In this document: positions 24,840 through 38,744 of the stretch, piece after piece
Position numbering within the stretch: the stretch's first letter is position 1
Layout: each line of letters starts with the position of its first letter
Source of the DNA: Hyperoodon ampullatus
Lineage: Eukaryota > Chordata > Mammalia > Artiodactyla > Ziphiidae
Assembly: GCA_949752795.1 (NCBI GenBank)
Contig: CATKHW010000381.1
Span: forward strand, 496,001-560,000
DNA length: 64,000 bases
Reading direction: 5' to 3'
Made by a program: the position numbers and the translations under genes
The notes under the pieces: generated by a model
The model's database searches: none
The model's input: the letters and a program-made list of their open reading frames with translations, nothing else
Told to the model about the DNA's origin: nothing

Positions 24840-26578
24840 TGGATTCAGGTACGATGATTCTAAGTGAAATAAGTCACAGAGAAAAAGAAACTTATCATAA
24901 GATATCACTTATGAAGATCCTGTAAACATGGCTACACTTGAACTGAGTTAGGAAAGAGAACAGAGTCTCACATTTAGAAAACACTCTTATGCCTGCTTAA
25001 GGGGGAAGGAGAGGTGTGGTGATGCATAAAACCAGAGCTTGATATAAGCACAGGTACCGTTCCAAAAACCAACTATGGAATAGACAAGACCTACACCTTC
25101 CTCAGTGAAAGGGACTCAAAACCCCATATTTCCCGCAGAGGAATATATCTGACTAGTAAGAATCTTAAAACCTATGTATTGATAGGTCTCCGTAAGGGAA
25201 TCAAGTGTGTCTAGACTGGCATAAACATGGCAGCGAGAATCAGCTCAAACCCACTATAAAAAGGAATTTCAAAAACAAAACAAAAAAACGGGGAAATTCT
25301 TTACAATTCCTTCAGGGTCTCTGATGAAACCTGCAATGACCCTATCTACAACGACAGCTGGATGTGGCATAAGGCTGGACACTTGGGACTGAAGAGGATT
25401 GGTGAGACTGGGTGAGCAAATGCAGACCCTTTAAAGCACAAATGCCTGGCACCCATTCCATGTGTCCCAACTCTCCAGGTTGAAGGGAATATTACTACAG
25501 CAATAACATGTACAGGAAACCTAGAGAACGGACACACTGTGAATAAGAAACGTTTCTAAAACTCAATGAATAGTCCCTCTCCTGGTGCTCCGGTTTGAAT
25601 TTCCATCTGCTTTACTATCAACCTCCCAACTTGGAGAGACAGCCCCTTTAACCTCCTGGTTCACACAGGTTTCCAATTTGGCAGAGGATGAAAGGGAAGA
25701 GGGAGAACCAATGAGAGATTAGCTGTTATGCATGTGGACGGGCACATATCACTCTAACTTCCCAGCAGGAAGAATAATTAACCAAAGTCTCAGCCCCAAC
25801 CGGGAACCAGCATAGGTCCTGAACCAAAATTTTGGACTTGCAGTCAGCTCACCAAAAACGAGTTGAAAAATGGAGCTCAGGGACACAGCAATTCACAAAC
25901 TGGCCGAGTAATAAAGGACAACTATCGTCCAAAAATATGTTGAGGGAAGGCAACGAGGCGGACTTGAAAGCGAGGCAGAATAGCAGGAAACAGATTTCAA
26001 GAGGTACATTGGAATCGCCTTTAAAGCACAGGAAGAGGGGCACAACTTCGACAATGATGCACTTGGCCAAAAAGGGCGTATGCGTTTTCTCCTGAATATA
26101 TTCAGGAGAAAACGCATACGTCCTTTTTGGCCAAGCAAGCAAGCGGGCAATGCAAATCTGCACTACAAAGAAGTATCACTTCCCACCGGTCAAAAGGGAC
26201 ATCCACAAAATGTGTAAAAACCAGAAAGGCAAGACAGGCCCTGGAGAACAGGGAGCCTTGTTATGCTGATGGGCGGGATGTAAATTGCCAACTGCCTCTC
26301 TGGAGGAGTGCATTGTTTTCCCTAAAACAAGTAAAGAACAGAGCTACAGAGCCAAGGGCACTTCCAGTCTAGGGAATATACCTTGGGAAAACTGAAAATC
26401 AATAAGACAGAGCCACCCCAAAATTTAGGGCTGCACTGCTTACAAGGACCTCAACTTGGGTACACCTTAAATATCCCAGGAAATATAAAAATGGTTCAAA
26501 AAATTGTGGGACTTACGTACGACGGAATATCCCTCAGCCATGAAATCAATGTCATAAGACCAGTAGCAGCAAAATGGG
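24840..26578 (+). repeat. Satellite unit 12 (1739 bp)
   Basis: Full A-type unit. The palindrome at 26062-26135 has one mismatch in the right arm (t at 26121). Confidence 0.94.
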
Positions 26579-28317
26579 TGGATTCAGGTACGATGATTCT
26601 AAGTGAAATAAGTCACACAGAAAAAGAAACTTATCATAAGATATCACTTATGAAGATCCTGTAAACATGGCTACACTTGAACTGAGTTAGGAAAGAGAAC
26701 TGTGTCTCACATTTAGAAAACACTCTTATGCCTGCTTAAGTGGGAAGGAGATGTGGGGTGATGCATAAAACCAGAGTTTGATATAAGCACAGGTACCGTT
26801 CCAAAAACCAACTATGGAATAGACAAGACCTACACCTTCCTCAGTGAAAGGGACTCAAAACCCCATATTTCCCGCAGAGGAATATATCTGACTAGTAAGA
26901 ATCTTAAAACCTATGTATTGATATGTCTCCGTAAGGGAATCAAGTGTGTCTAGACTGGCATAAACATGGCAGCGAGAATCAGCTCAAACCCACTATAAAA
27001 AGGAATTTCAAAACCAAAACAAAAAAATTGGGAAATTTTTAACAATTCCTTCTGGGTCTCTGATGAAACCTGGAATGACCCTATCTACAACGACAGCTGG
27101 ATGTGGCATAAGGCTGGACACTTCGGACAGAGAAGATTGGTGAGATTGGGTGAGCAAATGCAGACCCTTTAAAGCACAAATGCCTGGCACCCATTCCATG
27201 GGTCCCAAATCTCCAGTTTAAAGCGAATATTACTACAGCTATATCATGTACGGGAAACCTAGAGAACGGACACACTGTGAATACGAAAGGTTTCTAAAAC
27301 TCAACGAATAGTCCCTCTCTTGGTGCTCCGGTTTGACTTTACATCTGCTTTACTATCAACCTCCCAACTTGGAGAGACAGCCCCTTTAACCTCCTGGTTC
27401 GCACAGGTTTCCAATTCGGCAGAGGATGAAAGGGAAGAGGGAGAACCAATGAGAGAGTAGCTGTTAGGCATTTGGACGGGCACATATCACTGTAATTTCC
27501 CGGCAGGAAGAAGAATTAACCAAAGTCTCAGCCACCCACCGGGAACCAGTATAGGTCCTGAACCAAAATTTTGGTATTGCGGTCAGCTCACCAAAAACGA
27601 GTTGAAAAATGGAGCTCAGGGGCACAGCAATTCACAAACTGGCCGAGTAATAAAGGACAACTATCGTCCAAAAATCTGTTGAGGGAAGGAAACGAGGCGG
27701 ACTTGAAAGCGAGGCAGAATAGCAGGAAACAGATTTCAAGAGGTATGTTGGAATCGCCTTTAAAGCACAGGAAGAGGGGCACAACTTCGACAATGATGCC
27801 CTTGGCCAAAAAGTGCGTATGCGTTTTCTCCTGAATATATTGAGGAGAAAACGCATACGGCCTTTTTGGCCAAGCAAGCAAGCGGGCAATGCAAATCTGC
27901 ACTACAAAGAAGTATCACTTCCCACCTGTCAAAAGGGACATCCACAAAATGTGTAAAAACCAGAAAGGCAAGACAGGCCCTGCAGAACAGGGAGCCTTGT
28001 TATGCTGATGGGCGGGATGTAAATTGCCAAATGCCTCTCTGGAGGAGTGCATTGTATTCCCTAAAACCAGTAAAGAACAGAGCTACAGAGCCAAGGGCAC
28101 TTCCAGTCTAGGGAATATACCTTGGGAAAACTGAAAATCAATAAGACAGAGCAACCCCAAAATTTAGGGCAGCACTGCTTACAAGGACCTCAACTTGGAT
28201 ACACCTTAAGTATCCCAGGAAATATAAAAATAGTTCAAAAAATTGTGGTACTTACGTACGATGGAATATCCCTCAGCCAGGAAATCAATGTCATAAGACC
28301 AGTAGCAGCAAAATGGG
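26579..28317 (+). repeat. Satellite unit 13 (1739 bp)
   Basis: Full A-type unit. The palindrome at 27801-27874 has three unmatched changes, one in the left arm and two in the right. Confidence 0.94.
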
Positions 28318-30056
28318 TGGATTCAGGTACGATGATTCTAAGTGAAATAAGTCACACAAAAAAAGAAACTTATCATAAGATATCACTTATGAAGATCCTA
28401 TAAACATGGCTACACTTGAACTGAGTTAGGAAAGAGAACAGTGTCTCATATTTAGAAAACACCCTTATGCCTGCTTAAGGTTGAAGGAGAGGTGGTGTGA
28501 TGCATAAAACCAGAGTCTGATATAAGCACAGGTACCGTTCCAAAAACCAACTATGGAATAGACAAGACCTACACCTTCCTCAGTGAAAGGGACTCAAAAC
28601 CCCATATTTCCCGCAGAGGAATATATCTGACTAGTAAGAATCTTAAAACCTATGTATTGATATGTCTCCGTAAGGGAATCAAGTGTGTCTAGACTGGCAT
28701 AAACATGGCAGCGAGAATCAGCTCAAACCCACTATAAAAAGGAATTTCAAAAACAAAACAAAAAAAACTGGTAAATTCTTTAGAATTCCTTCAGGGTCTC
28801 TGATGAAACCTGGAATGACCCTATCTACAACAACAGCTGGAGTTTGCATAAGGAGAGACACTTGGGACTGAGACGATTGGTGAGATTGGGTGAGCAAATG
28901 CAGACCCTTTAAAGCACAAATGCCTGGCACCCATTCCATGGGTCCCAACTCTCCAGGTTGAAGGGAATATTACTACAGCTATAACATGTACGGGAAACCT
29001 AGAGAAAGGACACACTGTGAATACGAAAGGTTTCTAAAACTCAACGAATAGTCCCTCTCCTGGTGCTCTGGTTTGACTTTACATCTGCTTTACTATCAAC
29101 CTCCCAACTTGGAGAGACAGCCCCTTTAAACTCCTGGTTCCCACAGGTTGCCAATTTGGCAGAGGATGAAAGGGAAGAGGGAGAACCAATGAGAGAGTAG
29201 CTGTTAGGCATTTGGACGGGCACATATCACTGTAACTTCCCGGCAGGAAGAAGAATTAACCAAAGTCTCAGCCACCCACCGGGAACCAGTATAGGTCCTG
29301 AACCAAAATTTTGGACTTGCGGTCAGCTCACCAAAAACGAGTTGAAATATGGAGCTCAGGGGCAGAGCAATTCACAAACTGGCCTAGTAATAGAGGACAA
29401 CTATCGTCCAAAAATATGTTGAGGGAAGGTAACTGGGCGGACTGGAAAGCGAGGCAGAATAGCAGGAAACAGATTTCAAGAGGTACGTTGGAATCGCCTT
29501 TAAAGCACAGGAAGAGGGGCACAACTTCGAAAATGATGCACTTGGCCAAAAAGGGCGTATGCGTTTTCTCCTGAATATATTCAGGAGAAAACGCATACGC
29601 CCTTTCTGGCCAAGCAAGCAAGCGGGCAATGCAAATCTGCACTACAAAGAAGTATCACTTCCCACCGGTCAAAAGGGACATCCACAAAATGTGTAAAAGC
29701 CAGAAAGGCAAGACAGGCCCTGGAAAACAGGGAGCCTTGTTATGCTGATGGGCGGGATGTAAATTGCCAACTGCCTCTCTGGAGGAGTGCATTGTGTTCC
29801 CTAAAAGAAGTAAAGAACAGAGCTACAGAGCCAAGGGCACTTCCAGTCTAGGGAATATACCTTGGGAAAACTGAAAATCAATAAGACAGAGCCACCCCAA
29901 AATTTAGGGCTGCACTGCTTACAAGGACCTCAACTTGGGTACACCATAATATCCCAGGATATATAAAAATGGTTCAAAAAATTGTGGTACTTACGTACGA
30001 TGGAATATCCCTCAGCCATGAAATCAATGTCATAAGACCAGTAGCAGCAAAATGGG
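28318..30056 (+). repeat. Satellite unit 14 (1739 bp)
   Basis: Full A-type unit. The palindrome at 29541-29614 has one mismatch near the outer end of the right arm (tttctgg). A base loss near 29946 closes the ORF2-like frame. Confidence 0.94.
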
Positions 30057-31792
30057 TGGATTGAGGTACGATGATTCTAAGTGAAATATGTCACACAGAA
30101 AAAGAAACTTATCATAAGATATCACTTATGAAGATCCTATAAACATGGCTACACTTGAACTGAGTTAGGAAAGAGAACAGTGTCTCACATTTAGAAAACA
30201 CTCTTATGCCTGCTTAAGGGGGAAGGAGAGGTGGGGTGATGCATCAAACCAGAGTTTGATATAAGCACAGGTACCGTTCCAAAAACCAACTATGGAATAG
30301 ACAAGACCTACACCTTCCTCAGTGAAAGGGACTCAAAACCCCATATTTCCCGCAGAGGAATATATCTGACTAGTAAGAATCTTAAAACCTATGTATTAAT
30401 ATGTCTCCATAAGGGAATCAAGTGTGTCTAGACTGGCATAAACATGGCAGCGAGAATCAGCTCAATCCCACTATAAAAAGGAATTTCAAAAACAAAACAA
30501 AAAAACTGGGAAATTCTTTACAATTCCTTCAGGGTCTCTGATGAAACCTGGAATGACCCTATCTACAACGACAGCTGGATGTGGCATAAGGCTGGACACT
30601 TGGGACTGAGAGGATTGGTGATATTGCGTGAGCAAATGCAGACCCTTAAAACACAAATGCCTGGCACCCATTCCATGGGTCCTAACTCTGCAGGTTGAAG
30701 GGAATATTACTACAGCTATAACATGTACGGGAAACCTAGAGAACGGACACACTGTGAATACGAAAGGATTCTAAAACTCAACGAATAGTCCCTCTCCTGG
30801 TGCTCCGGTTTGACTTTACATCTGCTTTACTATCAACCTCCCAACTTGGAGAGACAGCCCCTTTAACCTCCTGGTTCGCACAGGTTGCCAATTTGGCAGA
30901 GGATGAAAGGGAAGAGGGAGAACCAATGAGAGAGTAGCTGTTAGGCATTTGGACGGGCACATATCACTGTAATTTCCCAGCAGGAAGAAGAATTAACCAA
31001 AGTCTCAGCCACCCACCGGGAAACAGTATAGGTCCTGAACCAAAATTTTGGACGTGCGGTCCGCTCACCAAAAACGAGTTGAAAAATGGAGCTCAGGGGC
31101 ACAGCAATTCACCAACGGTCCGAGTAATAAAAGACAACTATCGTCCAAAAATCTGTTGAGGGAAGGCAACGAGGCAGACTTGAAAGCGAGGCAGAATACC
31201 AGGAAACAGATTTCAAGAGGGACGTTGGAATCGCCTTTAAAGCACAGGAAGAGGGGCACAACTTCGACAATGATGCACTTGGCCAAAAAGGGTGTATGCG
31301 TTTTCTCCTGAATATATTCAGGAGAAAACGCATACGCCCTTTTTGGCCAAGCAAGCAAACGTGCAATGCAAATCTGCACTACAAAGAAGTATCACTTCCC
31401 ACCGGTCAAAAGGGACATCCACAAAATGTGTAAAAACCAGAAAGGCAAGACAGGCCCTGGAGAACAGGGAGCCTTGTTATGCTGATGGGCGGGATGCAAA
31501 TTGCCAACTGCCTGTGGAGGAGTGCATTGTGTTCCCTAAAACAAGTAAACAACAGAGCTACAGAGCCAAGGGCACTTCCAGTCTAGGGAATATACCTTGG
31601 GAAAACTGAAAATCAATGAGACAGAGCCACCCCAATATTTAGGGCTGCACTGCTTACAAGGACCTCAACTTGGATACACCTTAAGTATCACAGGAAATAT
31701 AAAAATGGTTCAAAAAATTGTGGTACTTACGTACGATGGAATATCCCTCAGCCATGAAATCAATGTCATAAGACCAGTAGCAGCAAAATGGG
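30057..31792 (+). repeat. Satellite unit 15 (1736 bp)
   Basis: Full A-type unit. The palindrome at 31278-31351 has one left-arm change (gggtgta). A short deletion is seen at about 31512 (gcctgtggagg for gcctctctggagg). Confidence 0.94.
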
Positions 31793-33530
31793 TGGATTCA
31801 GGTACGATGATTCTAAGTGAAATAAGTCACACAGAAAAAGAAACTTATCATAAGATATCACTTATGAAGATCCTATAAACATGGCTACACTTTAACTGAG
31901 TTAGGAAAGAGAACAGTGTCTCACATTTAGAAAACACTCTTATGCCTGCTTAAGGGGGAAGGAGAGGTGGGGTGATGCATAAAACCAGAGTTTGATATAA
32001 GCACAGGTACCGTTCCAAAAACCAACTATGGAATAGACAAGACCTACACCTTCCTCAGTGAAAGGGACTCAAAACCCCATATTTCCCGCAGAGGAATATA
32101 TCTGACTAGTAAGAATTTTAAAACCTATTTATTGATATGTCTCTGTAAGGGAATCAAGTGTGTCTAGACTGGCATAAACATGGCAGCAAGAATCAGCTCA
32201 AACCCACTGTAAAAAGGAATTTCAAAAACAAAACAAAAAAACTGGGAAATTCTTTACGATTACTTCAGGGTCTCTGATGAAACCTGGAATGACCCTATCT
32301 ACAATGACAGGTGGATGTGGCATAAGGAGGGACACTTGGGACTGAGAGGATTGGAGAGATAGGGTGAGCAAATGCAGACACTTTAAAGCAATAATTCATG
32401 GCACCCATTCCATGGGTCCCAACTCTCCAGGTTGAGGGGAATATTACTACAGTTATAACATGTGCGGGAAACCTAGAGAACGGACACACTGTGAATACTA
32501 AAGGTTTCTAAAACTCAACGAATAGACCCTCCCCTGGGCTCCGGTTTTACTTTCCATCTGCTTTACTATCAACCTCCCAACTTGGACAGACAGCCCCTTT
32601 AACCTCCTGGTTCGCACAGGTTTCCAATTTGGCAGAGGATGAAAGGGAAGAGGGAGAAACAATGAGAGAGTAGCTGTTAGGCATTTGGACGGGCATATGT
32701 CACTGTAATTTCCCAGCAGGAAGAAGAATTAAATAAAGTCTCAGCCACCCATTGGGAACCAGTATAGGTCCTGAACCAAAATTTTGGACTTGCGGTCAGC
32801 TCACCAAAAACGAGTTGAAAAATGGAGCTCAGGGGCACAGCAATTCACTAACTGGCCGAGTAATAAAGGACAACTATCGTCCAAAAATCTGTTGAGGGAA
32901 GGCAACGAGGCGGACTTGAAAGCGAGGCAGAATAGCAGAAAACAGATTTCAAGAGGTACATTGGAATCGCCTTTAAAGCACAGGAAGAATGGCAAAACGT
33001 CGACAATGATGCACTTGGCCAAAGAGGGCGTATGCGTTTTCTCCTGAATATATTCAGGAGAAAACGCATACGCCCTCTTTGGCCAAGCAAGCAAGCGGGC
33101 AATGCAAATCTGCACTACAAAGAAGTATCACTTCCCACCGGTCAAAAGGGACATCCACAAAATGTGTAAAAACCAGAAAGGCAAGACAGGCCCTGGAGAA
33201 CAGGGAGCCTTGTTATGCTGATGGGCGGGATGTAAATTGCCAACTGCCTCTCTGGAGGAGTGCATTGTGTTCCCTAAAACAAGTAAACAACAGAGCTACA
33301 GAGCCAAGGGCACTTCCAGTCTAGGGAATATACCTTGGGAAAACTGAAAATCAATAAGACAGAGCCACCCCAAAATTTAGGGCTGCACTGCTTACAAGGA
33401 CCTCAACTTGGGTACACCTTAAATATCCCAGGAAATATAAAAATGGTTCCAAATATTGTGGTACTTACGTACGATGGAATATCCCTCAGCCATGAAATCA
33501 ATGTCATAAGACCAGTAGCAGCAAAATGGG
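31793..33530 (+). repeat. Satellite unit 16 (1738 bp)
   Basis: Full A-type unit. The palindrome at 33014-33087 is perfect despite a difference from consensus: g at 33024 and c at 33077 replace an a-t pair, so both arms changed in a matched way. Confidence 0.95.
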
Positions 33531-35266
33531 TGGATTCAGGTACGATGATTCTAAGTGAAATAAGTCACACAGAAAAAGAAACTTATCATAAGATATCACT
33601 TATGAAGATCCTGTAAACATGGCTAAACTTGAACTGAGTTAGGAAATAGAAGAGTGTCTCACATTTAGAAAACACTCTTATGCCTGCTTAAGGGGGAAGG
33701 AGAGGTGGGGTTATGCATAAAACCAGAGTTTGATATAAGCACAGGTACCGTTCCAAAAACCAACTATGGAATAGACAAGACCTACACCTTCCTCAGTGAA
33801 AGGGACTCAAAACCCCATATTTCCCGCAGAGGAATATATCTGACTAGTAAGAATCTTAAAACCTATGTATTGATATGTCTCCATAAGGGAATCAAGTTTG
33901 TCTAGACTGGCATAAGCATGGCAGCAAGAATCAGCTCAAAGCCACTATAAAAAGGAATTTCAAAAACAAAACAAAAAAACTGGGAAATTCTTTACGATTC
34001 CTTCAGGGTCTCTGATGAAACCTGTAATGACCCTGTGTACAATGACAACTGGATGTGGCATAAGGCTGGACACTTGAGACTGAGACGATTGGTGAGATTG
34101 GTTGATCAAATGCAGACCCTTTAAAGCACAAATGCCTGGCACCCATTCCATGGGTCCCAACTCTCCAGGTTGAAGGGAATATTACTACAGCTAAAACATG
34201 TACGGGAAACCTAGAGAACGGACACACTGTGAATACGAAAGGTTTCTAAAACTCAACGAATAGTCCCTCTCCTGGTGCTCTGGTTTGACTTTCCATCTGC
34301 TTTACTATCAACCTCCCAACTTGGAGAGATAGCCCCAGTAACCTCCTAGTTTGCACAGGTTGCCAATTTGGCAGAGGATGAAAGGGAATAGGGAGAACCA
34401 ATGAGAGAGTAGCTGTTAGGCATTTGGACGGGCACATATCACTCTAACTTCCCGGCAGGAAGAAGAATTAACCAAAGTCTCAGCCACCCACCGGGAACCA
34501 GTATAGGTCCTGAACCAAAATTTTGGACTTGCGGTCAGATCACCAGAAACAAGTTGAAAAATGGAGCTCAAGGGCACAGCAATTCACAAACTGGCCGACT
34601 AATAAAGGACAACTATCGTCCAAAAATCTGTTGAGGAAAGGCAACGAGGCGCACTTGAAAGCGAGGCAGAATAGCAGGAAACAGATATCACGAGGTACGT
34701 TGGAATCGCCTTTAAAGCACAGGAAGAGGGGCACAACTTCCACAATGATGCACTTGGCCAAAAAGGGCGTATGCGTTTTCTCCTGAATATATTCAGGAGA
34801 AAACGCATACGCCCTTTTTGGCCAAGCAAAAAGCGGGCAATGCAAATCTGAACTACAAAGAAGTATCACTTCCCACCGGTCAAAAGGGACATCCACAAAA
34901 TGTGTAAAAACCAGAAAGGTAAGACAGGCCATGGGGAAAAGGGAGCCTTGTTATGCTGATGGGCGGGATGTAAATTGCCAACTGCCTCTATGGAGGAGTA
35001 TATTGTCTTCCCTAAAAAAATTAAAGAACAGAGCTAAAGAGCCTAGGGCATTTCCAGTCTAGGGAATATACCTTGGGAAAACTGAAAATCAATAAGACAG
35101 AGCCACCCCAAAATTTAGTGCTGCACTGCTTACAAGGACCTCAACTTGGGTACACCTTAAATATCAAAGGAAATATAAAAATGGTTCAAAAATTGTGGTA
35201 CTTACATACGATGGAATATCCCTCAGCCATGAAATCAATGTCATAAACCAGTAGCAGCAAAATGGG
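33531..35266 (+). repeat. Satellite unit 17 (1736 bp)
   Basis: Full unit with a perfect palindrome at 34753-34826 and a B-type ORF2-like block. Its first half resembles unit 3 (gttgatcaaatgcag, ttatgcataaaacc), so it is a mosaic of two lineages. Confidence 0.94.
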
Positions 35267-37005
35267 TGGATTCAGGTACGATGATTCTAAGTGAGATAAG
35301 TCACAGAGAAAAAGCAACTTATCATAAGATATCACTTATGAAGATCCTGTAAACATGGCTACACTTTAACTGAGTTAGGAAAGAGAACAGTGTCTCACAT
35401 TTAGAAAACACACTTATGCCTGCTTAAGGGGGAAGGAGAGGTGGGGTGATGCATAAAACCAGAGTTTGATATAAGCACTGGTACCGTTCCAAAAACCAAC
35501 TATGGGATAGAGAAGACCTACAAATTCCTCAGTGAAAGGGACTCAAACACCCATATTTCCCGCAGAGGAATATATCTGCCTAGTAAGAATCTTAAAACCT
35601 ATGTATTGATATGTCTCCATAAGGGAATCAAGTGTGTCTAGACTGGCATAAACATGGCAGCGAGAATCAGCTCAAACCCACTATAAAAAGGAATTTCAAA
35701 AACAAAACAAAAAAACTGGGAAATTCTTTACAATTCCTTCAGGGTCTCTGATGAAATCTTGAATGACCCTATCTACAATGACAGCTGGATGTGGCATAAG
35801 GAGGGACACTTGGGAATGAGACGATTGTTGAGATTGGGTGAGCAAATGCAGACCCTTTAAAGCAATAATGCATGGCACCCATTCCATGGGTCCCAACTCT
35901 CCAGGTTGAAGGGAATATTACTACAGTTATAACATTTTCGGGAAACCTAGAGAACGGACACACTGTGAATACGAACGGTTTCTAAAACTCAACGAATAGT
36001 CCCTCTCCTGGTTCTCCGGTTTGACTTTCCATCTGCTTTACTATCAACCTCCCAGCTTGGAGAGACAGCCCCTTTAACCTCCTGGTTCGCACAGGTTGCC
36101 AATTTGGCAGAGGATGAAAGGGAAGAGGGAGAACCAATGAGAGAGTAGCTGTTAGGGATTTGGACGGGCACATATCACTCTAACTTCCCGGCAGGAAGAA
36201 GAATTAACCAAAGTCTCAGCCACCCACCGGGAACCAGTATAGGTCCTGAACCAAAATTTTGGACTTGCGGTCAGCTCACCAAAAACGAGTTGAAAAATGG
36301 AGCTCAGGGGCACAGCAATTCACAAACTGGCCGAGTAATAAAGGACAACTATCGTCCAAAAATCTGTTGAGGGAAGGCAAGGAGGGGGACTTGAAAGCGA
36401 GGCTGAATAGCAGGAAACAGATTTCAAGAGGTACGTCGGAATCGCCTTTAAAGCACAGGAAGAGGGGCACAACTTCGACAATGATGCACTTGGCCAAAAA
36501 GGGCTTATGCGTTTTCTCCTAAATATATTCAGGAGAAAACGCATATGCCCTTTTTGGCCAAGCAAGCAAGCGGGCAATACAAATCTGCACTACAAAGAAG
36601 TATCACTTCCCACCGGTCAAAAGGGTCATCAACAAAATGTGTAAAAACCAGAAAGGCAAGACAGGCCCTGGAGAACAGGGAGCCTTGTTATGCTGATGGG
36701 CGGGATGTAAATTGCCAACTGCCTCTCTGGAGGAGTGCATTGTGTTCCCTAAAACAAGTAAAGAACAGAGCTACAGAGCCAAGGGCACTTCCAGTCTAGA
36801 GAATATACCTGGGGAAAACTGAAAATCAATAAGACACAGCCACCCCAAAATTTAGGGCTGCACTGCTTACAAGGACCTCAACTTGGGTACACCTTAAATA
36901 TCCCAGGAAAAATAAAAATGGTTCAAAAAATTGTGGTACTTACGTACGATGGAATATCCCTCAGCCATGAAATCAATGTCATAAGACCAGTAGCAGCAAA
37001 ATGGG
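35267..37005 (+). repeat. Satellite unit 18 (1739 bp)
   Basis: Full A-type unit. The palindrome at 36489-36562 has changes at both members of one pair (t at 36505 and t at 36546, now unpaired) plus a change next to the centre. Confidence 0.94.
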
Positions 37006-38744
37006 TGGATTCAGGTACGATGATTCTAAGTGAAATAAGTCACAGAGAAAAAGAAACTTATCATAAGATATCACTTATGAAGATCCTGTAAACATGGCTA
37101 CACTTGAACTGAGTTAGGAAAGAGAACAGTGTCTCACATTTAGAAAACACTCTTATGCCTGCTTAAGGGGGAAGGTCAGGTGGGGTGATGCATAAAACCA
37201 GAGTTTGATATAAGCACAGGTACCGTTCCAAAAACCAACTATGGAATAGACAAGACCTACACCTTCCTCAGTGAAAGGGACTCAAAACCCCATATTTCCC
37301 GCAGAGGAATATATCTGACTAGTAAGAATCTTAAAACCTATGTATTGATATGTCTCCATAAGGGAATCAAGTGTGTCTAGACTGGCATAAACATGGCAGC
37401 GAGAATCAGCTCAAACCCACTATAAAAAGGAATTTCAAAGACAAAACAAAAAAAACTGGGAAATTCTTTAGAATTCCTTCAGGGTCTCTGATGAAACCTG
37501 GAATGACCTTATCTACAATGACAGCTGGATGTGGCATAAGGCTGGACACCTGGGACTGCGAGGATTGGTGAGATTGGGTGAGCAAATGCAGATCATTTAA
37601 AGCAATAATGCATGGCACCCATTCCATGGGTCCCAACACTCCAGGTTGAAGGGAATATTACTACAGTTATAACATGTACGGGAAACCTAGAGAACGGACA
37701 CACTGTGTATATGAAAGGTTTCCAAAACTCAACGAATAGTCCCTCTCCTGGTGCTCCGGTTTGACTTTCCATCTGCTTTACTATCAATCTCCCAACTTGG
37801 AGAGACAGCCCCTTTAACCTCCTAGGTCGCACAGGTTTCCAATTTGGCAGAGGATGAAAGGGAAGAGGGAGAACCAATGAGAGAGTAGCTGTTAGGCATT
37901 TGGACGGGCACGTATCACTCTAACTTCCCGGCAGGAAGAAGAATTAACCAAAGTCTCAGCCCCCCACCGGGAACCAGCATAGGTCCTGAACCAAAATTCT
38001 GGACTTGCGGTCAGCTCACAAAAAACGAGTTGAAAAATGTAGCTCAGGGGCACAGCAATTCACAAACTGGCCGAGTAATAAAGGACAACTATCGTCCAAA
38101 AATCTGTTGAGGGAAGGCAACGAGGCGGACTCGAAAGCGAGGCAGAATAGCAGGAAACTGATTTCAAGAGGTACGTTGGAATCGCCTTTAAAGCTCAGGA
38201 AGAGGGGCACAACTTCGACAATGATGCACTTGGCCAAAAAGGGTGTATGCGTTTTCTCCTGAATATATTCAGGAGAAAACAAATACGCACTTTTTGGCCA
38301 AGCAAAAAGCGGGCAATGCAAATCTGCACTACAAAGAAGTATCACTTCCCAAGGGTCAAAAGGGACATCCACAAAATGTGTAAAAACCAGAAAGGCAAGA
38401 CAGGCCCTGGAGAACAGGGAGCCTTGTTATGCTGATGGGCGGGATGTAAATTGCCAACTGCCTCTCTGGAGGAGTGCATTGTGCTCCCTAAAACAAGTAA
38501 ACAACAGAGCTACAGAGCCAAGGGCACTTCCAGTCTAGGGAATATACCTTGGGAAAACTGAAAATCAATAAGACAGAGCCACCCCAAAATATAAAGCTGC
38601 ACTGCTTACAAGGACCTCAACTTGGGTACAACTTAAATATCCCAGGAAATATAAAAATGGTTCAAAAAATGGTGGTACTTACGTACGATGGAATATCCCT
38701 CAGCCAGGAAATCAATGTCATAAGACCAGTAGCAGCAAAATGGG
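37006..38744 (+). repeat. Satellite unit 19 (1739 bp)
   Basis: Full unit. From about 37178 it is the first half of a dimer repeated at +3478. The palindrome at 38229-38302 has several mismatches. The flank reads gcaaaaagcggg (B-like), but the following block is A type, so a switch lies between about 38305 and 38463. Confidence 0.94.
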
